DNA of 64,000 nucleotides. Origin: Terana coerulea. Its lineage: Eukaryota > Basidiomycota > Agaricomycetes > Polyporales > Phanerochaetaceae. The DNA is taken from positions 372,001 to 436,000 of the forward strand of contig JAKOGH010001195.1 of the NCBI GenBank assembly GCA_024811115.1. Direction: 5' to 3'. A program made the position numbers and the translations under genes. Below the pieces are notes generated by a model. The model was not told the DNA's origin and did no database searches. It saw only the letters and a program-made list of their open reading frames with translations. Position 1 is the first letter of the stretch. Each line of letters starts with the position of its first letter. Positions 55,597 to 64,000 of the stretch are shown piece by piece.

Positions 55597-56345
55597 ATAA
55601 TTACCCCGCAATACTAGAACGCCGTGTACAGTATGCATCACCTTTAACTAGGATTTCGTTTGCAATCATTGCTGTGAGGTGTAAGCTTTGTAAACCCAGC
55701 TCGAATGATGCACTGGCACTAACAAGGCACTAAGTGATGATTTGGAATGTTAGAAATGTCGTCTGGAAGCTTGAACTTCCAAGGCAGTGTGCTTTAGGCG
55801 GCCGGTTCGTCAAGTGCTTGTTGTCTTCGAGTACTATAGCGGACTTGAGTATATTACACTGGAGAGCGTCTCAAGGAAGGGCTGTTAATAGCACCCAACT
55901 GGCACAAGATCTTTTTGGACCGCACATATGCGTGGATCCGATGAGAGGGCTAAGAAATGGATGAAAAACATGACTAGGAGCTCATAAGACGAAATTGCGT
56001 ATCGCGTTCTGCCAAGTTTTAAATTCAACTTGTGCCGTGCACGTCGACGTCTGGATTCTGCCTCTCGGCAGTTTCCGCGCCACAAAGGCCAGTTAAGAGA
56101 TGATGCATGAGTTCCAAGCAACCTCTGCAGTATTTGGGCTCATGTACATATCGATACATTGTTTGCAGCGTCCACGCTGCCTGCGAACTCCAAATTATGG
56201 CCTTCTTCACTCTTGTCTCCATTCTCGTGTTGTCAGCAGTACTAGTCGACGCATTCAGTTACGCATCTCTCGGATCCGAGCAATACTCTCTGATTAAAGC
56301 CAATATGATACAACGAATGCAGAAACCTTGATGCGTATCGAAGAT
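55597..56345. other. Intergenic, tail-to-tail
   Basis: 749 bp between the stops of the dioxygenase and GET3. Several weak frames on both strands, none supported. Confidence 0.5.
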
Positions 56346-57639
56346 CTATTCCGCGGGCTTGTACGGCTGAACCAGCATTTTACTGAACTCCTGCAGCTTC
56401 TGGGGCCCACGGACTTCTTCAGTGAGTAGTGGTAGCTGAATAATATGGAAGAATTCGTCGTAGAGTTCGTGCGCCTCGTTCAGATACTTCTGTTGCATGG
56501 CATTTCGGACACCACAGTGCTCGCAATTTGATTCTACGCGGATGACATAAGCTCCTTTTGCTCCTTGATGCATGACAACAACGTACCCTTCTTGGGGAAC
56601 AGAAGTTGATTGACAACGATGTTATGCGTATCAATCTCGTACGTTGTAAGTTCTTGCACCAGGCGCTCGGTTTCGTAGAGGGACAAGAATTCCGAGATGC
56701 AAACGCAGACGAAGGTGGTCTTCTCCGGGTCTTTGAATTGCGTGTTCACTTCGGTAATCACAGCGCGCATTGACTCGAGCTTGGCGAACATGTCTTCTGT
56801 CTGGTCGGCTTGTCCTCCCATCAAGGACGTCATCTGGTTCAGCATCGGTCCGATACGCCCGCTGAGTGAGCTGAGCTTGCCCAGTGCCTTTTCGAGGACA
56901 GTGGGGAACGACAAGAAACGGAGGGTGTGTCCTGTTGGGGCGGTATCGAAGACGATCACAGAGTATTCCATGGATTTGACATGCCTATATGGAGGAAGGT
57001 TTGTTTAAACGGGGTGGAGGTAAAGAGCGGTCACAAACTTCATGATCTCAGCAAAGCTCATGGCCTCGTCTACTCCGGGAATAGCGAACGCTAAGTCCTG
57101 CATCATGCTTCCCATCATGCCATTCGAGTCAGCTGCATAAATTTGTTAGTAAATGGATCGCATGTCGTTAAGAGGAGGGGCGCACATTGCTCAACCATCT
57201 CTTGAATGGCACTCGTTGGGTCAATCTCCATCGCGAATAGGTTGTCGAAGCCGTTGACCTTCGTCGCGTCCTTCGAGAATTTCTGACCGAAAGCATCGGA
57301 AAGATTGTGCGCGGGGTCTGTAGACTACATCATAGCAAATATAAGCCCATATGTCAATGGGTAAAGACCATTGAACACGCACAATGAGGAGCACAGATTC
57401 ACGGCATGAAGCCAACTGGATAGCCAGGGAGCATGATGTGGTTGTCTTGCCTGACTTCATCGGTGAGATGTTTGCATTTTGCTACTTGACATTTCACGTA
57501 CCAACACCACCCTTGCCACCTACGAGCCCAAGGTCAGTTGAGTCGAAGACGAGTGTGCGGATTACGGACCGCAGAATATCCACTTAAGCGACTTCTGGTC
57601 GAGGATGTTCTGAAGAGTCGGCTCAAGGGTATCTGCCAT
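56346..57639 (-). CDS. GET3: Guided-entry-of-tail-anchored-proteins ATPase Get3
   Basis: Cytosolic homodimeric ATPase that delivers tail-anchored proteins to the ER receptor Get1/Get2. Seven exons: complement(56346-56533, 56587-56984, 57039-57132, 57186-57324, 57383-57450, 57502-57519, 57570-57639); frame closes at 324 aa with no repair. Deviant Walker [17 protein letters not shown] (residues ~24-39), switch [15 protein letters not shown], client-binding Met-rich helices ([31 protein letters not shown]), switch [14 protein letters not shown] and A-loop [11 protein letters not shown]. The zinc-binding CxxC (SNCEHCGVR) is present, so dimerisation should be normal. The P-loop is divided over three exons, the middle one 18 nt. 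SRP68, for the other ER-targeting route, is the divergent neighbour (267 bp). Confidence 0.96.
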
Positions 57640-57906
57640 ATTCTCCTGAGCGAGGGGTTGGAGGGAGATAGGGTGAAGGGGTGGTCGTAGTTGTGAATCA
57701 AGTACCTCGCGCGTAGACCGACGTGGAGGTAGACTGAGAGAGTGGGCGCGTACGCTTTCTCCTTCCTTCTACCACCTCCTAGGACATTCCTGACCACCCT
57801 CATCAGTGCAAGTCGTTTCGACAGCAAGTGTTTCTCTGATTTGACCCACCAGTCTGAAGTCTGAAATCAATTGCAGGTCCAGATCTCCTAGAGAAATCGG
57901 AGAAGT

Positions 57907-60062
57907 ATGGCGGAGACGCTTTCATTCCAAGGTACGTCTGATTTACATATGCTGTTACATGCCTATCACTAACTTGAAGACAGCATTACAACTTGCAAAC
58001 GAGCAGCGCAACGCGTATGGCTTACGCTACAACGACTATGCACGCTATAGAAAGCATTGCGCGAACAGAACCCATCGTCTCCGGTCCTCGTTGAAGATGA
58101 CCCACGGCAAGGGACGTGAATTCAAGAAACTCCCACCGGTGAAGCTTGAGAATATCAAGGATGGATAGTGCGTTATTCCTCTGTGAAGGCAAGCCCAAGA
58201 CGTGAACCCCAAGTAGCCTACAGCTCCTACTTCTCGAGGCTGAAAGGGCATGGACATACTCGCGCGAGCTTTCCCAGCTTGCCGCACTGCCGGCAAATGC
58301 GGACAAAGCCTCTTCCATCCGCCGGAATGCAACCTCCCGCTTTCGCCGCGCCGTTAATTGGGCTACAGAGCTGCTGTCGCACTGCCAAGCACTTCACGAT
58401 TCTGGCAGACTCTCATCATCCAATCTCATCCAAGCGACGGTCTACACGCTCGTCCTGAACGGACGCTTTCTGCGGTTCCGCTACGACTTTGACGATGCCC
58501 TGAACCAGCTTTGTGTCGCACGTGCGCTCTTGGACGAACTTGCCGCGCAAGCCACCACCAGTAGAGACCAAGCCCTCGCCGTCGCACTCGCGGATGAGGT
58601 CGGACCCGAGATCAGATACTGCGCCCATGAACTTGGCAACGACAAGGCGTACGACGTCGATGCGATTGTCGCCGACATTGCCTCCAAGCACAAGAATGAG
58701 CTGGTCGAAGGGTACGACAAGCTTGTGAAGGGTCTTGGGAAAGAGAATGCTGGTGGTGCGGCTGCGCAAACCAAGAAGCTGAAGCCCTTGGTCTGGGAGG
58801 AGGAGCCCGTGCCTGTTCGCAATCCGGAGCTGGTGGACGTGCTATTGAAAGTTCAGGATGCGGAGCGCAAGCTGCAAGGTGTACACAACGAGAAAACGAC
58901 AGAGCGTTCCGAGGAGGCAGACAAGAAGAAGGGTAGAGTTGGTAAGGGAACAAAGTCGAAGCAAGGTGTCGCGGCGTATGATGCTGTCCTTTTGGCGTTG
59001 AGCGATGCGGAGAGCGTGGCACGTAAGCTGGTTGAAGCACAACAGGTAAGTTCATCTCAGCCATGCACTGTATCCAAACGACTCACACATAACGTAGTTG
59101 AGCAGTGGCACGAATACCACAGCGCCCGCTGGAACTCGCGATATTCAATTTGTACACGCCTACATCATCTACCAACTGCTTGCACGGCGTATCCAGCGTG
59201 ACCTATTACTCATCTCAACGCTCCTCCACCAATCGCAAGCCTCGACTCACCGTCCGTCGGATAGTGCTGGGCCGTCCAAGCCGAAGACAGCGAAGCAAAA
59301 AGTCGACGCAAGGCTATTCCCTGCTGTAGTCAAGCTTCTTGATACAGTCATTCAGAGCCTGACTCAGATGCGAACGCTATCTATCGTCGACGATAGCCCT
59401 GATCTCGCGAGCGCTGTGGATGCCAGGATATCATTCTCAAAGGCACGAAGGTCAGTGCAGGTCCCATCAGCCTAGATTGGCACGGTATTAAATGTGCAAT
59501 CTCCAGATGTCAATACTTGGCTAGAGCATATATCGCCTCAAAGAAATATGCGGAAGCCCTGACGCTCATGCAGCGTGGCTCAATACACGCCCGTGAAGCC
59601 TCCTCCGCCCTCAGCCTTCTTCCTTCCCCTGCCGAGGATCCCATCTCAACCTCCGACGTGCCGTTCTACTCACTTGATGAGCAGCCCCTCGCCGATCTCG
59701 AGAAGGAAATCGAAGATGAGAGCCTGCAGTGCAAGAAGGATTGGTTCTCATACAACGGTGGGGATGCCACCGGTAAAGGCGGCCGGCAGACCTACAAGAA
59801 GCCTCTTTTCTTCGACATCGCGCTCAACTACGTGGAGCTTGACATGGAACGGCTGCAGCAGCGTGCGGGGAAACAAGCCGGCATGGCATCGACGTTGGCC
59901 GCCCCGCAGCCACAGAAGGCTCAGCCGGACCAGGAGAAGAAGAGTGCCTCGTCGCGAGCGAAGGTCGAGGAGATTGCGAGACCGATGACACCGGAGCCCT
60001 CAGCTGCGCCTGGTAAGGGTGGTTTGAGCACTCTGCTCGGCGGCTGGTGGGGAAGAAAATAA
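57907..60062 (+). CDS. SRP68: Signal recognition particle subunit SRP68
   Basis: RNA-binding TPR protein of the cytosolic SRP that pairs with SRP72. Five exons: 57907-57931, 57984-58167, 58217-59045, 59098-59450, 59507-60062; frame closes at 648 aa with no repair. The N-terminal RNA-binding domain begins ALQLANEQRNAYGLRYNDYA and contains the basic segment YRKHCANRTHRLRSSLKMTH. It continues with YLQLLLLEAERAWTYSREL and helical repeats (VYTLVLNGRFLRFRYDFDDA, HELGNDKAYDV). A charged linker (EADKKKGRVGKGTK) precedes the C-terminal half, ARRCQYLARAYIASKKYAEA and KKPLFFDIALNYVELD, which is the SRP72-binding side. The tail ends LLGGWWGRK. The first exon codes for only eight residues (MAETLSFQ); it was chosen because its donor and phase fit and no other ATG does. 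Confidence 0.94.
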
Positions 60063-60339
60063 ACAGAAATATTTGTTGCTTATCATAGTGCGCAATCCGT
60101 CTCTATGAAGTCTCGCTTATTCTCAGCTTCACATTGCCCGTACTCCTAAACTCGCATCCCACAATATATCATTTTCACAACAGCATACACTCTTAAGCAC
60201 TCTCGGGAAACACGCATTCACAGCCGGCACCATGGTCATTTTGACCTAGCAATGAGTCATTGTCGGTAAGTAAGTCAGAACTGTACAGGAGCTTAGGAGC
60301 ATCATACCTGATGTCATGTTGGTCTTTCGTCGGGTGAGA

Positions 60340-60616
60340 TTACGGTTGGAACGTGCAGCCGCTGCAACCTGAGGATATGTCAAAACCGTTCCCTCAGCAG
60401 ACAAGCACCATGAAACGCACCTGAACATCCGCCGCCGTTGCAGGAGGCACAGTTATCGCATTTAACTGCGATAGCTGCAGTGTCCCTAGAAGTGGGAGCA
60501 CGCTTGGCTACCACGTCGAGCACCGACCCTCCCAGAGAGGGACTAGGGGTGGCCGCCACGGTGGAGGCAAGGGCGACGGTGCAGAGGATGTAGGCAAAGA
60601 AGGAAAGGCGGGCCAT
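60340..60616 (-). CDS. Small secreted Cys-rich peptide precursor with Kex2-type site
   Basis: Two exons, complement(60340-60368, 60421-60616), split by a 52 nt GTGCGT...CAG intron; frame closes at 74 aa. Signal peptide MARLSFFAYILCTVALASTV (cleavage likely near VAA), a short propeptide, then VVAKR followed by APTSRD: Lys-Arg is a Kex2-type processing site. The mature peptide would be about 35 residues with six Cys in the symmetrical pattern C-x2-C-x2-C-x4-C-x2-C-x2-C, Gly/Ser-rich between the cysteines, ending CTFQP. No known family comes to mind. The spacing is compatible with metal binding or with a disulphide-rich peptide, and the sequence does not decide. Unspliced, the frame runs on for only ten more residues and loses the last two Cys. 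A decayed paralogue lies about 0.7 kb upstream. Confidence 0.7.
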
Positions 60617-61342
60617 GGTCTACGTGCTGGCGGGCTTGAGAACTTAGGGACAGCTCTGCCTGGTCTTTATACTGGGATCCGGCAGTCTAGACCAAGCTAG
60701 CCCGCTAAAGCGAACAGCTCCTAGAGACATGCCGCTGTCGATGTGCTGACCCAAGACGGCCTGAAAGCTCCAATGGTCAGCGCGTTAAACATGACATTAG
60801 AAAAGGCGTTGGGCAGGACAGTCGCCTTGCTCGACGTCCGTAAAACCTCCATGAACCGTACGCGTGACAATAACAAAGCTCAGCGAGATAAGACTGAATG
60901 ACGGAGAATCTGTTGACATAACTCAGTGTGACGCCTGGCATAACGGCGGACGATAGGGACCTCACTGATGAAGGCAGATTTCTCTTCTGACCATAAACGG
61001 GCCTTCGATTGTAGGAGGCATTGTGACGCTTTTCCTTTCCGAGCTCAGGGGCTTGTCAAACATTCCGAATAAGATCAGCACAGCCATCCCCTACGCGTCC
61101 AATTCGCATTGCCCGGCATTGACTATCGCACGTAGTCATTCATTTACTGAAACATTTGCATTTCGCAGATCGCTGAAAGGTATCTTTGTAGACGGCGAGC
61201 GTATATAAAGCGGCCGGCTGAATCCGTCGACGGGTCCAGACAGCCATCGAGAATGAGCGATCAGAACTGAATGTAATACGACAGTGATTTACCTTACACT
61301 TACGGCAATTAAGCCGCGAGACAACACCACTGCACGATGCCA
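60617..61342. other. Upstream region of the Cys-rich peptide gene
   Basis: 726 bp without coding signal, lying between the peptide gene and its relic. It should hold the promoter of the peptide gene. Confidence 0.45.
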
Positions 61343-61552
61343 TTATATCGTACAGCCGCCGTAGCCTGAGGTCGTGCATTGCAGTCAATGTATATTAAAC
61401 AGAACCCCTGAGATTCGGGGTAGAATGTGCTACGTACCGATACAACCGCCGACCGCTGCCGCAGAGGCGCAAGAGGCGCAGCTAGGATTTGTCAAGGTTA
61501 TATCTCTAGTAGTCGGTGAGCACTTCTCAAAGTGAAAATATGATTCGGCCAG
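61343..61552 (-). pseudogene. Decayed paralogue of the Cys-rich peptide gene
   Basis: On the minus strand, 61438-61552 reads ...EKCSPTTRD...SCASCASAAAVGGC and, after a GTACGT...CCTCAG intron (61366-61437), ends YGGCTI and a stop at 61343. This matches the intact gene in order: AKR-APTSRD, CASC, GGC, an intron in the same place and phase, then GGCT/SGCT and stop. The Kex2 Lys-Arg is Lys-Cys here, two of the Cys positions are lost, there is an in-frame stop at 61553-61555, and no signal peptide or ATG is found upstream. It is therefore a relic, unless a distant unrecognised first exon exists. Confidence 0.6.
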
Positions 61553-61555
61553 CTA

Positions 61556-62254
61556 TTTGTTGCCCTGGACCAGTACACGAACAGCCGTTGCTGCTCAGGG
61601 CGGAGTTCGCATTTGCAGACTCGAATGCAGCGCATCTTCAGCATACCATTGCGCGGACAGTCCTACTGTGTACGTCAATCAACCCTCCGACTCGGCGATA
61701 ATAAATAAAGACCTTACCGGAGCATACAGGACTGGTGAGCATCGACATTCATATGAATTGTACCGGTTGAGCAGGTGGACATGCATTTGCTATGCCAAAA
61801 CGTCTGTTCCTGGGCGACCATATGCCGAGACCAGTCAAGAGGCGACGAGGCCACAGGCCTCGCAACAACTCCGAGAAGGATCGGATGTATGATTGCAACT
61901 GAATGTATATTGCGGGAGCAGTGATCAGCGTCGATCTGTCAAATTCACCGGACGTGCCAAAAAAAAAAGTGCCTGACTTCTTCCTTCGTATGAGTGACGT
62001 TGGCAATAGCAGAACTAGGCACCAATCCTCACGGGTTCACTGGAAAGATAGGGTGAAGAGATGGTTGAGAATAATCTTTGCAACATCCTTGTGCACCGCG
62101 ACAGGTTTTGACTTTGCGCGACATGCGTGAGAGTATTGGATTAGTTGGATGTCTAAACGTAGCTGAGCAATAGATGAACATTATCTAGAATGCCGAGTGA
62201 GTTCCGCGGAGACAAAGCAGCATGGGTAGCTACTCACCTAGCAAACTAGCACCC
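61556..62254. other. Intergenic
   Basis: Nothing supportable. It contains a nine-base A run near 61960 and the SYS1 3' flank. Confidence 0.5.
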
Positions 62255-63022
62255 TTAATCCCTCCTATCATTCAGAAGACCGCCCATTTCAATCTCATCC
62301 CCATCCTCTCCTCGAGAACCGGCGTTGACGCTTAGGCCGTCACGCATCTCTCTCTTCACGCACATTTGCTCCGTGACGATAACAACGAAAACAGCGGAAC
62401 CCGCGAGAACCAGCCAGAAAAAGAGCGACGTCGGGATAGATGCCGCGTAGTAGGTCGTCAAGAGGACGTGTATGAATATGAGGGTTAACGTGAAGTCGAG
62501 GATGAGTCGAGGTCGCCGGATGAGGCTGTACAGGTAGAAGATACTGGTGAAAATTACTAGCTTAGTAAAGCAAATGGTGCTTATGAAGTTCTGGACGTAC
62601 TCAACACAGCTCGCAGCGATCCAGCACGCCGCTAATATCCAACCCCTCCTGGGATCCGCACGGTCGTTCCAGTTGTCCTCCGCATCACCCACTCCAACCT
62701 GCTTCCCACCACTCCATACACTGTTCAGGGTTTGCCATGGGTCGTTTCCAGGTGTTGAAGACGTCGGTCTTCCGGCCATTTGCCTCCAATCAATGATCAT
62801 CCCTGTGCATGTTCGATGAGAAGCTGCGTAGCTGTCCGTTCAAAGAGGCATACCAACATTAGCTGCACCACCTTCATACTCAAGCGAAGATGGCTCTGCA
62901 AACAGAAATAGCAGAGGCGGAGCGAGAAGAGCAAGAGTAACGTAGTGAAGTGTCTGCATTGAGATCATTTGAGAAATGAGGAGAACGGGATCCCATCCGC
63001 TGGAGGAATTCGCCTTTGCCAT
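62255..63022 (-). CDS. SYS1: Golgi membrane protein Sys1
   Basis: Four-helix Golgi protein that recruits the Arl3/ARFRP1 GTPase to the trans-Golgi. Three exons: complement(62255-62543, 62601-62802, 62854-63022); frame closes at 219 aa. The ATG at 63022 gives MAKANSSSGWDPVLLISQMI, the usual Sys1 N-terminus; the longer frame upstream has no family match. Helix 1 reads SMQTLHYVTLALLAPPLLFL, then SLEYEGGAANVGMIIDWRQM, RGWILAACWIAASCVDIFYL and YSLIRRPRLILDFTLTLIFI, then SIPTSLFFWLVLAG and EQMCVKREMRDGLS. An acidic tail ends LLNDRRD. A Ser/Gly loop of about 30 residues before RGW is typical of fungal orthologues. Confidence 0.94.
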
Positions 63023-63355
63023 GAGAGCCAGAGCTTGCGGTGGGTGGGTAGTGACTGAGATCAGGGCAAATTCGTGCACAACAGAAAAAAATAAGAGGTA
63101 GACCACTTTGGCTATGAAGCCGACATGGAGGTGAGCGGGAAGGAGGTGGCAAAGTGAGACTCGCCGGACCAAAATCGGACGAACCGCCACGCGAGCGTGA
63201 GCTTTGTGGCGCCCATCAAACGGCAGTTGCCGCTAGGATACGCAGGTTTGGTTCCGCCTCCGTCCTTCTTCTGCACATCTACCTCAGTCCGAGAATCCAT
63301 CCACCGTTTACATCGACATTTTTGGTCCTCAGACATACACTGAGGCGAACTCAGC
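63023..63355. promoter_or_regulatory. Shared divergent promoter region SYS1 / F-box-like gene
   Basis: 333 bp between divergent start codons. No individual site claimed. Confidence 0.4.
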
Positions 63356-64000
63356 ATGGTCAGGAAAACAACCATCAAGGATTCCGATGCAGTACGTGGT
63401 GTCGTCTGTATGTCCTCCATCCGCGCTTACTAATCCCAACGTTTGGCCTCAGGAGCCTCCCTATGAGCCAATGAGATTGGCGCTGCCTTACGCGGATATC
63501 ATCGACCTTCGCGATGAGCTGGTTCCTTGCTTCTTGCAGAGACTCCCTCAAGAACTTCACGACCAAATCATCGATTTTCTGCACGATGACCTACCCACTC
63601 TGAAGAATTGTAGCCATGTCCTTCGTGACTGGCTCCACCCTGCCCGGCGCTACGTCTTCCAATCTGTGAAATTTATTCGCAGCCCCGGCGGGTATGTCAA
63701 CAAGCTCTATCGATTCCTCCGGGACGCCCCAGATTCTATCACACATAACATTCGGAAGTTGTCCATCAACATGCAGGAGCGCCCTCTCAGGCTAGCCGAC
63801 TTCGCTGCAGGTATTAAATGCATACTCCCGCTTGGAGACTGTCAGGCTGTCATACACTGCTGTCGATAGGCATCCGGACGGCAGCCTCGCTGGCGGTCGG
63901 CCTACTCCCTGTCGCTTCCACACCCTCGAAGTCGACGCCATGCATCTCAGCCAAGATGACTTTCGGGAGCTCCTCTTATTGTCGCCGAACGTAAAGAAAT
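63356..64000 (+). CDS. F-box-like domain protein (partial, runs off the window)
   Basis: First exon 63356-63391 (MVRKTTIKDSDA), second from 63453 with a phase-0 join. An F-box-like helix set starts near residue 40: LPQELHDQIIDFLHDD, then LPTLKNCSHVLRDWLHPAR, YVFQSVKF. This is the layout of the very large Agaricomycete families of F-box/LRR-like proteins, presumed substrate adaptors of SCF ubiquitin ligases. The second exon's frame stops at 63869. Further on, another frame (PCRFHTLEVDAMHLSQDDF near 63915) looks like the continuation, so there is an unplaced intron or a frame error between about 63810 and 63900. The C-terminus is beyond the window. Confidence 0.7.

Noticed and set aside
61749..62006. 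Minus-strand frame as a possible first exon for the decayed Cys-rich peptide
   Set aside because: It has no signal peptide, is full of charged residues, and no donor joins it in phase to the SPTTRD exon.

Overview
The window is nuclear chromosomal DNA of a filamentous basidiomycete, almost certainly an Agaricomycete (Polyporales-like, low confidence on the order). The reasons are short 45-60 bp introns in nearly every gene, about 125 of which I could place; a RNA polymerase II subunit, topoisomerase II, GCN20, VPS35, VPS27, GET3, SRP68 and SYS1 of fungal type; a QDE-1-class RNA-dependent RNA polymerase; and lineage-typical families (TPR-CHAT protein, DUF6534 membrane protein). Exons were placed by reading splice sites and checking that the reading frame closes. 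All functions are by family recognition, not by database search.

Layout. 1-3489 (-): TPR-CHAT protein cut by the window edge. 4184-6197 (-): proline dehydrogenase, divergent from an amidohydrolase (6599-8313, +). 9877-16222 (-): RPB1. 16823-19208 (+): VPS27. 19542-20239 (-): unknown one-TM protein. 20903-24331 (+): VPS35. 24480-25530 (-): BCP1. 25897-30080 (+): RdRP. 30343-31971 (+): mitoribosomal mL38. 32224-37436 (-): topoisomerase II. 37883-40887 (-): GCN20. 40888-44717: gene-poor stretch with a 622 bp MITE-like element and a 9 bp minisatellite. 44718-45669 (+): NmrA-like oxidoreductase. 45889-49714: direct tandem duplication of a 1.8 kb block, each copy with a single-pass membrane protein gene (-). 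50071-52196 (-): DUF6534 membrane protein in 16 exons. 54172-55596 (+): TauD-like dioxygenase. 56346-57639 (-): GET3. 57907-60062 (+): SRP68. 60340-60616 (-): a 74-residue secreted, Kex2-type, six-cysteine peptide, with a decayed paralogue at 61343-61552. 62255-63022 (-): SYS1. 63356 to the end (+): F-box-like protein, partial.

Most genes are housekeeping genes (transcription, topology, translation control, mitoribosome) or act in membrane traffic (VPS27, VPS35, SYS1, GET3, SRP68). There is no metabolic cluster. The lineage-specific material is the TPR-CHAT protein, the duplicated membrane proteins, the DUF6534 protein and the small Cys-rich peptide with its relic.

Three things cut across genes. 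(1) At least twelve single-base frame breaks, mostly one-base losses in short homopolymers, hit even essential genes (RPB1 twice, TOP2 three times, GCN20 twice, BCP1, PUT1). This points to an under-polished assembly, so frame breaks here should not be read as pseudogenes. (2) Five introns with GC-AG borders lie between 28.6 and 34.1 kb. (3) Several exons are very short (10, 16, 18, 18 and 21 nt).
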